DNA of 64,000 nucleotides, taken from Chitinophaga costaii (GTDB lineage Bacteria; Bacteroidota; Bacteroidia; Chitinophagales; Chitinophagaceae). The stretch is taken from positions 124,001 through 188,000 of the forward strand of contig NZ_FMAR01000006.1 of assembly GCF_900094705.1 (NCBI RefSeq). The letters run 5' to 3'. This document shows, in pieces, positions 26,104-37,131 of this stretch. The notes beneath the pieces were generated by a model. It saw only the letters and a list, made by a program, of their open reading frames with translations, was not told the DNA's origin and searched no databases. Made by a program: the position numbers and the translations under genes. Numbering within the stretch: the first letter of the stretch is position 1; every line of letters begins with the position of its first letter.

Positions 26104-29100
26104 ATGAATCTACAGGCTGTTTTACAACTGTACCAACGTGATACCCGCCTGCAATCGCTGGTGAAAGGAATTCAGTTGCCTCATCCGCAATATTTCCACC
26201 TCACCGGACTATATGGCAGTGCTACCAGTTTCGTATCCGTAGGTACCTGGGCACAATCCGATGCCAATCATCTATTTATTCTTAACGATAAAGAGGAGGC
26301 AGCCTATTTTCAGAATGATCTGGAAAACCTGAGCCAAGCCCTTGATATTTTTTACTTTCCTGACTCTTTCAAAAAAACAGGCGTTTTCTCTGAGTTTAAT
26401 AGCAGCCATAGTATGCTGCGTACCGAAGCCCTCATGCGCTTTTCAGGTACACAGGCACACAAAAAAGTGCTGGTAACTTACTCGGAAGCCCTGTTTGAAA
26501 AAGTAGCCGGCGCCAAGGCCTTCAATGCCAATATGGTGCAGCTTAAAGTGGGCGATGTGCTGAAAGTGGACCCTTTGTTGGAAAAACTGGTACAATGGGG
26601 TTTTGAATACACCGATTTTGTATACGAACCCGGCCAGTACGCGGTAAGAGGGGGCATACTCGATATTTATTCCTTTGGCAACGACAAGCCCTACCGCATA
26701 GAGCTTTTTGGCGACGATATAGATTCCATCCGCTTATTCGATGCGGAAACCCAACTTAGCGAACGCAAACTTACGCAGGTAACGCTGATTGCCAACATGG
26801 ACACCCACGCAGCAGACCACCTGAAAAGCTCCCTGTTGGAATTTTTACCGGAAAATACAGTGGTGTGGATGAAAGATCCTTCTTATATCCAGGAAGTACT
26901 CCACAATATGGAGATCCGGCTGGAGGAATGGCTGACCACCAAACACACCACCAAGGTAAGCGATGAAGAAACCCTGGCACTGAAAGACAGCGACTTTGTT
27001 CCCGCCGACATCCTTTTTCAGCAGATACTGGCACATCACTGTATTGTGTTCGGCAGCAAAGCCCTGCCGGAAGACAGCACCCATGCGGTGCAAACCCTTG
27101 CCTTCGACACCAGCGAACAGCCGGTGTTTAACCGCCAGTTTGATTTGCTGATCAAGGACCTGGCAAAACATAGCGCCAATAAATACACACTCTTCATATT
27201 TGCCGAAAACCCGCGCCAACTGGAACGCCTACGCAGTATTTTCGAAGACCTGAAGGCCGAGTTTGTATTCTACCCCATCGCCACCCCTATCAGCAACGGC
27301 TTCATCGATCACGCCCAGAAAATGGCGATCTACACCGATCACCAGATATTTCAGCGATATCATAAATACAAGCTAAAGCAGGCCTACAACAAGAACAAGG
27401 CCCTTACGCTGAAAACCCTGCGGGAACTGCAATCCGGCGACTTCGTGACCCACATCGATCATGGCGTAGGCATGTACAGCGGCCTGCAGAAAATTGAAGT
27501 GGGCGGCAAAATGCAGGAAGCTATCCGTATTGTGTACAAGAATAATGATCTGCTGTATGTGAACATTAACTCCCTGCATAAAATCAGCAAATACACTGGT
27601 AAGGAAGGCGTAGAACCTAAGGTGAATAAACTGGGCAGCGACGCCTGGGACAAGCTAAAGGAGAAGGCCAAAACACAGGTAAAAGACATTGCTAAAGACC
27701 TCATTAAATTATACGCCGCCCGCAAGGCACAGCAAGGATTTGCCCATCAGCCAGATACCTACCTGCAAACGGAACTGGAAGCCTCCTTCCTGTATGAAGA
27801 CACGCCAGACCAGGGCAAGGCCGTGGCCGATGTAAAGCGCGATATGGAATCGCCCTCCCCAATGGATCGCCTGGTGTGTGGCGACGTTGGCTTTGGCAAA
27901 ACAGAAGTAGCCGTGCGCGCCGCCTTCAAAAGTATTGTAGATGGCAAACAGGCTGCCGTGCTGGTACCCACTACTATCCTGGCTTTCCAGCATTATAAAA
28001 CCTTCTCCGACCGGTTAAAGGATTTCCCCTGCACGGTAGACTTCCTGAACCGTTTTAAATCGGCCAAACAGAAAAAAGAAACCCTGCAAAAACTGGCAGA
28101 AGGAAAGATCGATATCATTATTGGTACACATGCCTTGCTGGGCAAGGACGTGAAGTTTAAAGACCTGGGCGTCCTGGTGGTGGATGAAGAACAAAAATTT
28201 GGGGTAACGGCCAAGGAAAAACTGAAACAGTGGAAGGTGAATGTAGATACGCTTACCCTAACGGCCACGCCTATCCCAAGAACACTGCAATTCTCCCTGA
28301 TGGGCGCCCGCGACCTGTCTGTGATCAATACCCCGCCCCCCAACCGCCAGCCTATCGAAACGGAAGTACATGTATTTGACCAGGAGCTGATCCGGGATGC
28401 TATTTATTACGAGGCCGAGCGTGGCGGCCAGGTGTATTTCATTCACAACCGCATTCAGGGCCTGCGGGAAATGGCAGGACTGATACAAGGCCTTTGCCCC
28501 GACCTGAGCATTGGTACGGCTCACGGCCAACTGGAAGGACACGAACTGGAAAGTGTGATCATGGATTTTATAGACCGCAAATACGATGTGCTGGTATGCA
28601 CTAACATCGTGGAAAGCGGCGTGGATATTTCCAATGCCAATACCATCATCATCAACAACGCTCACCACTTTGGTTTGAGCGACCTGCACCAACTGCGGGG
28701 CCGTGTAGGACGCAGCAATAAGAAAGCTTTTTGCTACCTGCTGGCACCGCCTATCAGCACCCTGCCGGCAGACAGTCGCAAGCGGCTGCAAACGCTGGAA
28801 CAACATAGTGAACTGGGTAGCGGATTTCAGATAGCCATGCGCGACCTGGACATTCGCGGAGCTGGTAATTTGCTGGGTGGCGAGCAAAGCGGATTCATCG
28901 CCGAAATTGGTTTTGATATGTACCAAAAAATACTGGACGAAGCCATCCGCGAATTAAAGCATACCGATTTTAAAGACCTGTTTAAAGATCAGATAGAAGA
29001 GAAGAAAGATTTCGTCAGCGATTGTACCATCGATACCGACCTGGAAATACTCATCCCCGACAGTTATGTAGAAAGCATTCAGGAGCGCCTGAATCTTTAC

Positions 29101-29469
29101 CAGGAGCTGGACAATATCGCAACCGAAGAAAAACTGAAAGCCTTCGAAGTATCGCTGGCAGACCGTTTCGGACCGGTACCGCCCCCGGTATACGACCTGT
29201 TTACCACCATCCGGGCACGCTGGTGCGCCATTAAACTGGGCTTTGAAAAGATGATACTGAAAGATGAAACGCTGCGTTGTTATTTTATCAACAACCCCGA
29301 CTCTCCTTACTTCGAATCGCCCACCTTCAATCACATTTTAAATTATGTGCAAACGCGTACCAATAATGTGAAATTAAAACAAGCCGGCAAAAACTTTTTG
29401 CTCATTGCATCCCACATTAAAAACATGACAGCACTCTACGAGCTGATTTATGCAATGAGCCAACGCTAG
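26104..29469 (+). CDS. mfd: Transcription-repair coupling factor
   Basis: Mfd removes RNA polymerase stalled at DNA damage and recruits UvrA. The 1121-residue protein has a UvrB-like N-terminal region (VRGGILDIYSFGNDKPYRIE), an RNA-polymerase-interaction (CarD-like) domain (GDFVTHIDHGVGMYSGL, about 440), a RecG-like SF2 motor with Walker A GDVGFGKTEVAVRAAF (about 592), the DEEQ box VVDEEQKFGV, motif III LTATPIPRTLQFSL and the motif VI region QLRGRVGRSNKKAFCY, and the C-terminal TRCF domain. The start at 26104 begins MNLQAVLQLY and follows the promoter directly; the GTG at 26068 would lie inside it. Length is normal. It is monocistronic, with a terminator 21 bp after the stop. Confidence 0.97.
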   Translation: MNLQAVLQLYQRDTRLQSLVKGIQLPHPQYFHLTGLYGSATSFVSVGTWAQSDANHLFILNDKEEAAYFQNDLENLSQALDIFYFPDSFKKTGVFSEFNSSHSMLRTEALMRFSGTQAHKKVLVTYSEALFEKVAGAKAFNANMVQLKVGDVLKVDPLLEKLVQWGFEYTDFVYEPGQYAVRGGILDIYSFGNDKPYRIELFGDDIDSIRLFDAETQLSERKLTQVTLIANMDTHAADHLKSSLLEFLPENTVVWMKDPSYIQEVLHNMEIRLEEWLTTKHTTKVSDEETLALKDSDFVPADILFQQILAHHCIVFGSKALPEDSTHAVQTLAFDTSEQPVFNRQFDLLIKDLAKHSANKYTLFIFAENPRQLERLRSIFEDLKAEFVFYPIATPISNGFIDHAQKMAIYTDHQIFQRYHKYKLKQAYNKNKALTLKTLRELQSGDFVTHIDHGVGMYSGLQKIEVGGKMQEAIRIVYKNNDLLYVNINSLHKISKYTGKEGVEPKVNKLGSDAWDKLKEKAKTQVKDIAKDLIKLYAARKAQQGFAHQPDTYLQTELEASFLYEDTPDQGKAVADVKRDMESPSPMDRLVCGDVGFGKTEVAVRAAFKSIVDGKQAAVLVPTTILAFQHYKTFSDRLKDFPCTVDFLNRFKSAKQKKETLQKLAEGKIDIIIGTHALLGKDVKFKDLGVLVVDEEQKFGVTAKEKLKQWKVNVDTLTLTATPIPRTLQFSLMGARDLSVINTPPPNRQPIETEVHVFDQELIRDAIYYEAERGGQVYFIHNRIQGLREMAGLIQGLCPDLSIGTAHGQLEGHELESVIMDFIDRKYDVLVCTNIVESGVDISNANTIIINNAHHFGLSDLHQLRGRVGRSNKKAFCYLLAPPISTLPADSRKRLQTLEQHSELGSGFQIAMRDLDIRGAGNLLGGEQSGFIAEIGFDMYQKILDEAIRELKHTDFKDLFKDQIEEKKDFVSDCTIDTDLEILIPDSYVESIQERLNLYQELDNIATEEKLKAFEVSLADRFGPVPPPVYDLFTTIRARWCAIKLGFEKMILKDETLRCYFINNPDSPYFESPTFNHILNYVQTRTNNVKLKQAGKNFLLIASHIKNMTALYELIYAMSQR

Positions 29470-29490
29470 TTTTAACGTTTTATTAAACAT

Positions 29491-29528
29491 GCAAAAAGGC
29501 CGCAGGATATTACCAGCGGCCTTTTTGC
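29491..29528. terminator. Rho-independent terminator of mfd
   Basis: A perfect 13-bp stem, GCAAAAAGGCCGC/GCGGCCTTTTTGC, with a 12-nt loop and T-run within its 3' arm. Confidence 0.9.
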
Positions 29529-29686
29529 ATTTAAATACTTTGTTGTAACTTTTGTGCAACTAAACCGTTTAGGAAACTGTACTGTTCAAAATATTTTCAC
29601 TGTACTTGTGGAATTAGCTAAAACACCTGCATCTTACTTGAAAGCATTAACGCCATCTATTTGTTAAGAAAAATTAAATAAAGCAT

Positions 29687-30400
29687 ATGAAAAAGGGTTT
29701 ATTCACATTACTCGCCATCCTAACTATCAGCACAATGACATTTGCACAAACAACCGACAAAACGCCCCCGGTAAAAAAGATATCCGTAACCGGCACTGCG
29801 GAAGTAGAGATTACACCAGACATCATTTATTTTGACATTGCACTGCACGAATACAAAACAAAAAATTCAAAAACGGATATATCCACGCTGGAGAAACAAC
29901 TGCAAAAAGCCGTATTAGCAGCAGGCGTACCGGCTGCTGATTTTACCATTGCCAATATTTATGGCTACAACAGTAATCAATGGTGGAAAAAGAAAAAAGA
30001 CCCTGATTTTTTGGCTCGCAAAACGTATCGCCTGAAACTGGCGAAGCTGGATAAGATCAATGATATACTGAATGCAGTAGACGATGAAGGCATTGAAAGC
30101 GTCAGCATTTCCAGCTACGATTACAGCAAAATGGAAAGCCTGCGTAAAGATGTGAAAGAAAAAGCCATACAGGCAGCCAAAACAAAAGCCAGCTACCTGC
30201 TCGCCGCGGTGGATGAACAATTAGGAAGCGCCCTGGAAATCCAGGAGCTGAACACCGACAACTACAGTGATGCCCGCCCGGTAATGTACAATACCATGGT
30301 AAGAGCCGCCACTGCATCGTCTGATGCAGCCATGCCTGGCATTGACTTTAAGACGATCAAAGTACGCGCAGAAATAAACGCAACTTTCTTCATTAAATAA
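29687..30400 (+). CDS. SIMPL (DUF541) domain periplasmic protein
   Basis: A 237-residue exported protein with a signal peptide (MKKGLFTLLAILTISTMTFA). The SIMPL pattern begins KKISVTGTAEVEITPDIIYFDIALHEYKTK (about residues 29-58; split here over more than one element) and continues with LEKQLQKAVLAAGV, LDKINDILNAVDDEGI and AIQAAKTKASYLLAAV. SIMPL proteins (BP26-like) form periplasmic oligomers; their cellular role is not well settled. An unusual Lys/Trp-rich insert (NQWWKKKKDPDFL, about 97) is present. It is a single gene ended by a good terminator. Confidence 0.88.
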   Translation: MKKGLFTLLAILTISTMTFAQTTDKTPPVKKISVTGTAEVEITPDIIYFDIALHEYKTKNSKTDISTLEKQLQKAVLAAGVPAADFTIANIYGYNSNQWWKKKKDPDFLARKTYRLKLAKLDKINDILNAVDDEGIESVSISSYDYSKMESLRKDVKEKAIQAAKTKASYLLAAVDEQLGSALEIQELNTDNYSDARPVMYNTMVRAATASSDAAMPGIDFKTIKVRAEINATFFIK

Positions 30401-30422
30401 AACAACTGCATCATAAAATAGC

Positions 30423-30457
30423 AAAAGCCATCGGTGTAAAACTGATGGCTTTTTTTA
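30423..30457. terminator. Terminator shared by SIMPL gene and the convergent lipoprotein gene
   Basis: The stem AAAAGCCATC/GATGGCTTTT has an 11-nt loop and a T-run. It overlaps the end of the convergent minus-strand gene at 30455. Confidence 0.85.
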
Positions 30458-30937
30458 TTGGCCGCCAATGCCGGTCTTCGTTACAGCGGCTTTTAATACA
30501 CCATTCTCATAAAAATCTGCCTCACTAAATTTCACACTTTTGGGAATCAGTATGACCATAGCTGTTTTGGAACTAGTATCGTTATCATTTACCAACGTAT
30601 CATTATAATCGATATGCAGCTTGTCGTTATCATCCAGGCGGATGCCGGTAACATGAATACCTCCATTACTGGTGTGAAAATCGCGGATGATACCCAGCAC
30701 TGTTTTCTGAACAAAGTCGGCTGGCTTTATACTGGCCCGAGTAATGGGGCGGAAAAGTGTTTCAAAATTATCCCGCTGGTCCAATACCACATAGCGGGCA
30801 TCTTGTTCCAGCTCCACATTATTGCGGGGCAGGTATTCCTGCAACAGCGTATAATGCACTTCCCTGCCACCATCGCCGCAGGCGCTGAAACTGCCTACTA
30901 GCAAGGCTCCACTCAAAAAAAATAATAGCTGCTTCAT
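30455..30937 (-). CDS. Hypothetical lipoprotein
   Basis: A 160-residue lipoprotein of unknown function. The signal region MKQLLFFLSGALLVGSFSAC ends in a lipobox with Cys at about 20, followed by GDGG rather than Lys-Lys-Asp. The mature part is a beta-rich domain (RYVVLDQRDNFETLFRP, TVLGIIRDFHTSNGGIHV, KTAMVILIPKSVKF) resembling small protease-inhibitor or PepSY-type folds, but no family was firmly recognised. The ATG at 30937 starts the signal peptide; the longer frame to 31009 adds an unlikely N-terminus. It lies at the end of a minus-strand run of lipoprotein genes but is unlike them in sequence. Confidence 0.75.
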   Translation of the reverse strand: MKQLLFFLSGALLVGSFSACGDGGREVHYTLLQEYLPRNNVELEQDARYVVLDQRDNFETLFRPITRASIKPADFVQKTVLGIIRDFHTSNGGIHVTGIRLDDNDKLHIDYNDTLVNDNDTSSKTAMVILIPKSVKFSEADFYENGVLKAAVTKTGIGGQ

Positions 30938-31015
30938 ACCGTTGGGTTGGGGGTGAAAGATGTTGCATATTGCACGATTTCCATGCCAGCATGTGGCTGC
31001 CGCCAACACATTAAC

Positions 31016-31043
31016 AAAAAAGCCCGGCCATAGAGGGCTGGGC
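31016..31043 (-). terminator. Terminator of the 31.1 kb lipoprotein gene
   Basis: On the minus strand GCCCAGC and GCCGGGC form a 7-bp stem with one G-U pair and a run of six T follows. It lies 23 bp after the gene's stop. Confidence 0.6.
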
Positions 31044-31065
31044 GATACATAAAAGAATAACCTGA

Positions 31066-31518
31066 TTAATAATTCACGCTGAACGTACCGTTAGACAATA
31101 TCCTGAATTTTTCATTTTGAAATAATTCGCCCGAGAATGTACCAGTGGCTTGCTTTCCATCAATCGCTGAAAGGTTTACCCTTACCGAATCGCTGATCCA
31201 GGTAGATGCATAATCTGATAGCAAAATACTATCAGCAAAAATCATGGTACCATAATAATTTCCTGGCTGAGGGGTAGCATTTCCCAATTTAACCAGCAGG
31301 ATAACGTTTTGTGCAAAATTGTTGGTCACTCCCCGCACCTGCAACGCTTTCTGGCCCAGTGTATCCAGTATGGTGGCGTCGCCGCCAGGGAGCGTATAAA
31401 GGACCGTGTCTAACTGGAACGCGAAACTGGTGATGGGAGCAGCGCCATTCTTTTGGCAGGCCGTTACAAGAAACATCAATGCCAGCGCTAAGCAGGGCAT
31501 ACAGCGATATAGGCGCAT
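31066..31518 (-). CDS. Small lipoprotein, member 3 of a tandem paralogous set
   Basis: A 150-residue lipoprotein (signal MRLYRCMPCLALALMFLVTAC, Cys about 21) of unknown function. Its C-terminal block ATGTFSGELFQ and ILSNGTFSVNY parallels the two genes upstream (LEGTFNGEV...ISDGKFKINM and LEGTFNGKL...ISGQFKINM), and the middle PGNYYGTMIFADS matches PGNYGDTTYASDG. It is the most divergent of the three and lacks the Lys-Lys-Asp after the lipid Cys (QKN instead). Predicted to be a small beta-barrel or lipocalin-like sandwich, without enzyme motifs. Confidence 0.75.
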   Translation of the reverse strand: MRLYRCMPCLALALMFLVTACQKNGAAPITSFAFQLDTVLYTLPGGDATILDTLGQKALQVRGVTNNFAQNVILLVKLGNATPQPGNYYGTMIFADSILLSDYASTWISDSVRVNLSAIDGKQATGTFSGELFQNEKFRILSNGTFSVNY

Positions 31519-31628
31519 AGGTATAATGGTTATAATGATTGAATCTAATGACGATGCGGTTCAAAAAATAAATGAGAATCGTTGTACTACCCGCCACAGG
31601 CGGTTACCGCATTTTTTTTGCAAATCCT

Positions 31629-32174
31629 TTACTGTCCTTTAGTAACGGTTTCCATATTAATTTTAAACTTACCGTCACTGATCTTATTCACTTTATCCTG
31701 GTCGGTAGTAGATGCCACTTCTCCATTAAAAGTGCCTTCCAGGTATGCATTATCAGCGCGGGAAAGTTGTATGACCGAGTAGTGCGTGATGGAAGATTGA
31801 TAGAAATCATTACCCCCTAAGGCTGGCACCCAGTTAATGCCATCGCTCGCATAGGTTGTATCTCCATAATTGCCCGGCAGGGGACGTCCCTGGCGGAAAG
31901 TCATGGTTAGCATGATCTGGGCCGAACTGGCTGTTGAATCGGTAAGCGCAACGATGGCATATACAGTATCCTCTTTATTGTCATCTTCATTATCAATGGC
32001 CACGCCGGCATTCAATACCATGATCTTAGCGGAATAATCCTTTCCATCCAGCTTAAAGCTGAGCGAATTATCGGCCGCCACAGGCTGGCTGTTTTTTTTG
32101 TCGCTGTCTTTCTTACAAGCAGCAAATATTGCAGGTAGCAGCAAGCACGCCAGGAGTAAATGCCTGAATTTCAT
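31629..32174 (-). CDS. Small lipoprotein, member 2 of a tandem paralogous set
   Basis: A 181-residue lipoprotein with signal MKFRHLLLACLLLPAIFAAC followed by KKDSDKKN. The mature part begins SFKLDGKDYSAKIMVL, then has a PGNYGDTTYASDG block and ends LEGTFNGEVAS...ISDGKFKINM. It shares this layout with the genes on both sides, separated by 66 and 110 bp, which shows local duplication. Function unknown; surface exposure is likely from the Cys-Lys-Lys-Asp start. Confidence 0.78.
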   Translation of the reverse strand: MKFRHLLLACLLLPAIFAACKKDSDKKNSQPVAADNSLSFKLDGKDYSAKIMVLNAGVAIDNEDDNKEDTVYAIVALTDSTASSAQIMLTMTFRQGRPLPGNYGDTTYASDGINWVPALGGNDFYQSSITHYSVIQLSRADNAYLEGTFNGEVASTTDQDKVNKISDGKFKINMETVTKGQ

Positions 32175-32240
32175 AGCCTAGGTATTAAGGTATACCCTAA
32201 GATATATAAAATTTTTAAATGTAAATATTAAATAATGCGT

Positions 32241-32780
32241 TTAATCTATGCGTTGGCGTACAATGTAAGGTGAATGCATATTGATCTTGAACTGCCCGGA
32301 AATCAGTTCCAGGGTTTTGGTATCATCGGCATTATTTACCAGTTTCCCATTGAAAGTACCTTCCAGGAAATCGTTGTCGGCCCGGGTGATGTGTACGGTG
32401 GTAGTATAATCCGGCACACTTACATAATAAGCAGTGGCATTCAGCGCATCCGACCAGAACATCGTATTATCGCCGTCACTGATATTGGTATAATCGCCTG
32501 GGGCCAACTGTCCATCTACCGTATTCACGTAAATTCCCACCTGCTGGCCACCAGGCATTGGGCCGGAAATATCGTAGGCAAGATTTAACGTCCCATTTTG
32601 GCTACGGGCCGTTATAGTGTCGATGAACATGATAAAATCGGAGGAAGAGGACGTATAAACCTTTCCGTTTATGGTAACGCTGAGGGTATTTTCTGAGCCG
32701 GGCTTATCGGCCGAGTCCTTTTTACAAGCGGCAAGGCCCGCGCAGCACAATGCCATAAAGATCAGTAATCTGGTTTTCAT
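32241..32780 (-). CDS. Small lipoprotein, member 1 of a tandem paralogous set
   Basis: A 179-residue lipoprotein with signal MKTRLLIFMALCCAGLAAC followed by KKDSADK. The mature part has SVTINGKVYTSSSSDF (parallel to FKLDGKDYSA in member 2), APGDYTNISDGDNTMFW and a C-terminal LEGTFNGKL...LISGQFKINM. It is the first gene of the minus-strand set and has AT-rich DNA upstream (32781-32900) suitable for a promoter. Function unknown. Confidence 0.78.
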   Translation of the reverse strand: MKTRLLIFMALCCAGLAACKKDSADKPGSENTLSVTINGKVYTSSSSDFIMFIDTITARSQNGTLNLAYDISGPMPGGQQVGIYVNTVDGQLAPGDYTNISDGDNTMFWSDALNATAYYVSVPDYTTTVHITRADNDFLEGTFNGKLVNNADDTKTLELISGQFKINMHSPYIVRQRID

Positions 32781-32936
32781 AGTATAGGTTTGTATAGGTT
32801 AAAGGACCATTCCGGGAACCAACAAATATATAATATTAAATTATAATAATATAACAATTAATACCTGTTACCGCCTTCCATGGCCTACCAATAGGGCAAG
32901 GTATCCTTGGTCAGCAGCGGGTTATTCAAACAAAAT

Positions 32937-32969
32937 GCCCCTTCGCAGTATGCGAAAGGGCGTTTTTAT
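32937..32969 (-). terminator. Terminator of gyrB
   Basis: The stem GCCCTTTCGC/GCGAAGGGGC (read on the minus strand, one mismatch) with a 5-nt loop is followed by ATTTTGTTTG. It lies 24 bp after the gyrB stop. The plus strand also shows a short T-run, so it may act both ways. Confidence 0.8.
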
Positions 32970-32992
32970 AGAGAAACTGTTGTTACAAATAA

Positions 32993-35032
<2,040 letters not shown>

Positions 35033-35146
35033 TTATGAGGCTAATAACAATGGAAAATGCGGCGTTTCTAGGCCACGTCAGAAGCCTTTAACAAATCTTT
35101 GCATACCCGCTCCTGTAGCGCCCCAAAACGGCACCCTGCCCTTGCG

Positions 35147-36832
35147 CTAAACAATACTTTTCAGCAAGCTGCTACCGGCAGTTTGTTTAATGCCTTTAAA
35201 GATGGTCTTCCAGACGAGATTAAAGAAAGATTTATGTGTATCGCGCTCCAGCTCTACCCGGGCAGCGGCCGGCGCATCGCCCTCTTTAGGGCTATTGTTT
35301 TTGAGGCCAAATGCATTGGCCAGGAAAGTGCCGATTCCGGATTTTTTCGCATGCTTGGTATCATCGGTCTTTTGCAGGAAGGCAATTTTCAGGCTATCAT
35401 ATTTAAAATCTACCGTGCCGGCGGCCTTGTATTGGTTACCGCTTATATTAAAGGAGAGGGTATGTATTTGCAGGGAAGTAACTTCCACCCGGTTGAGGGG
35501 GCGCACCATCTGGTTCATTTTCCGCCCGTCCATGTTTTTCAGGACGCCTGTCAGCGAGAAGCCCCCAGCCGAATCGGCAATCGGAAAATCGAAGCGGGCG
35601 GTGAGATCCCCCTGGCCCATGAGCAGGGCGTGCAAATTAATAATCATATGGCTGTCTTTGGCCAGCATAGAATCCAGGTTGGTGATATTGGTGAGGATGC
35701 CGCTGGCGTGGATAAAGTTTAGTACCCCTGTTTCGCCCGTTACCGGGCTTACCTCCCGGTACTCTACATCCATTTCCTTGGCCAGGAGTGTATCGATATG
35801 CAGTGGGAGCTTCATACGGGCAATCATCTGGTTGGGATGCTTGCCCAGCTTGGTTTTAGGATCCATGGGCAGCATACGGTTATGGTACACATGCACCTGG
35901 CCACTGGCAATATTTACGCTGCGGGTTTTTATGCCGCCTTGCAGCAGGGTATAGGGATCGAAGTTGCGGAGTACTACTTTGTTGAGCTTTACATCAAAAC
36001 GGTCTTTTTGAATTTTGGCTTGCCGGTCAAATGCTGCATAATCGTAAATAGGATCCAGGTGAAAAGAATCTATAGACAGTGTTTGGGCGGCTGCGTCATA
36101 ATGTAGTTCATGCACTTTCATCCAGTATACGCTGTCGCTGTTTCGGTAACGGTAATCTTTTAAATCTATCTGGCAATTTTCCCCATAAAAGTACCGGGCG
36201 GGGTCGTGTTGCGACACAGAGTCTACCAGCAAGCCAGTGATGCGGATATCCATTTGCGCCACCTGCATACGCATTTGGTTAGCGTCTGGCCGGTCAAAGG
36301 TATAGTTCATATTGGTATTGAGCAGCTCCAGGCGGCCTATGCGGATTTCCTTCAGCTTTTTAGACATAGACTGGTAGAAACTTTTAGGCACTGTAGTATC
36401 TTTGGGGCGGGTATCTACATTCACCACCAAACTGGGATTGGTAAAAATGAGGGCGCTGGCTTCTACCTTCTTTTGCCGGAAATACCGCCATACCCGGAAG
36501 CCCTGTAAATCTAGCTTGTCTGCTGCCACGGCACAAACAAATGGCTTGGCCCGCTGTTCTCGCTGCATGCGGTGATAGACGGCGCTATCGGGAGTAAGGC
36601 TTACCTTGGTGAGCAGGAGATCTCCACCGAAAATATCCAGCCGCATATTCTCATAACGCAGCGAATAGAGGCTATCCGTCATTTGCAGAACGTAGCTGTG
36701 CAGCTCCTGTCGCATTTTAAGGCGCCAATAATACCCAAGGGAAAAGCCCAGGGCAATAATTAGTATCAATAGGGTAAGGATGCCAAGCAATCCTTTTTTC
36801 CAATGTTTTTGTACGTAATGTGTTATAGCCAT
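35147..36832 (-). CDS. AsmA-like single-pass membrane protein
   Basis: A 561-residue protein with one N-terminal membrane helix (about residues 14-33, GLLGILTLLILIIALGFSLG) and a long periplasmic part rich in beta strands. Repeated 'property along a scaffold' segments (KVSLTPDSAVYHR, IRIGRLELLNTNMNYTF, MDIRITGLLVDS, ELHYDAAAQTLSIDSFHLDP, NKVVLRNFDP) resemble AsmA/DUF748-type inter-membrane lipid-transport proteins. No enzymatic motif is visible. The ATG at 36832 places the helix near the N-terminus; the longer frame to 36949 adds an unlikely 39 residues. It follows gyrB's divergent-side gap (about 120 bp) and has no close operon partner. AsmA assignment is structural inference. Confidence 0.7.
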   Translation of the reverse strand: MAITHYVQKHWKKGLLGILTLLILIIALGFSLGYYWRLKMRQELHSYVLQMTDSLYSLRYENMRLDIFGGDLLLTKVSLTPDSAVYHRMQREQRAKPFVCAVAADKLDLQGFRVWRYFRQKKVEASALIFTNPSLVVNVDTRPKDTTVPKSFYQSMSKKLKEIRIGRLELLNTNMNYTFDRPDANQMRMQVAQMDIRITGLLVDSVSQHDPARYFYGENCQIDLKDYRYRNSDSVYWMKVHELHYDAAAQTLSIDSFHLDPIYDYAAFDRQAKIQKDRFDVKLNKVVLRNFDPYTLLQGGIKTRSVNIASGQVHVYHNRMLPMDPKTKLGKHPNQMIARMKLPLHIDTLLAKEMDVEYREVSPVTGETGVLNFIHASGILTNITNLDSMLAKDSHMIINLHALLMGQGDLTARFDFPIADSAGGFSLTGVLKNMDGRKMNQMVRPLNRVEVTSLQIHTLSFNISGNQYKAAGTVDFKYDSLKIAFLQKTDDTKHAKKSGIGTFLANAFGLKNNSPKEGDAPAAARVELERDTHKSFFNLVWKTIFKGIKQTAGSSLLKSIV

Positions 36833-37071
36833 GCAAAAAACATTACCAATACCATACCACCCAGGCCCAACCGTATAAATGCCAGGTAAACGTTGCCGAA
36901 CTGAAACAAGTTGCGGCATTATGACAAATGCAAGACTACGCAAGTTCACAGGAAATCGGTCAATTGTGTAATTTTACCCCTGCAACGGTATAGCAGGGAA
37001 GCACAGGATCAGATCTCTGCGCTCCTCTGTCACCTGTTTGTCAAAGCAGGTTCACGTTTAATAACAACCCG

Positions 37072-37079
37072 TATATTTG
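37072..37079 (+). promoter_or_regulatory. -7 promoter element of the AraC-type gene
   Basis: TATATTTG is an exact TAnnTTTG match, 25 nt before the TTG at 37105 and 52 nt before the ATG at 37132. It is compatible with either start. Confidence 0.45.
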
Positions 37080-37131
37080 TGAGGATTTTAATTACAGTTA
37101 GGTTTTGAAAGACGTACAGGAAATATTAACG

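Noticed and set aside
35099..35722. A 207-codon plus-strand frame opposite the AsmA-like gene
   Set aside because: Shadow of the minus-strand gene; no independent start signal or domain.
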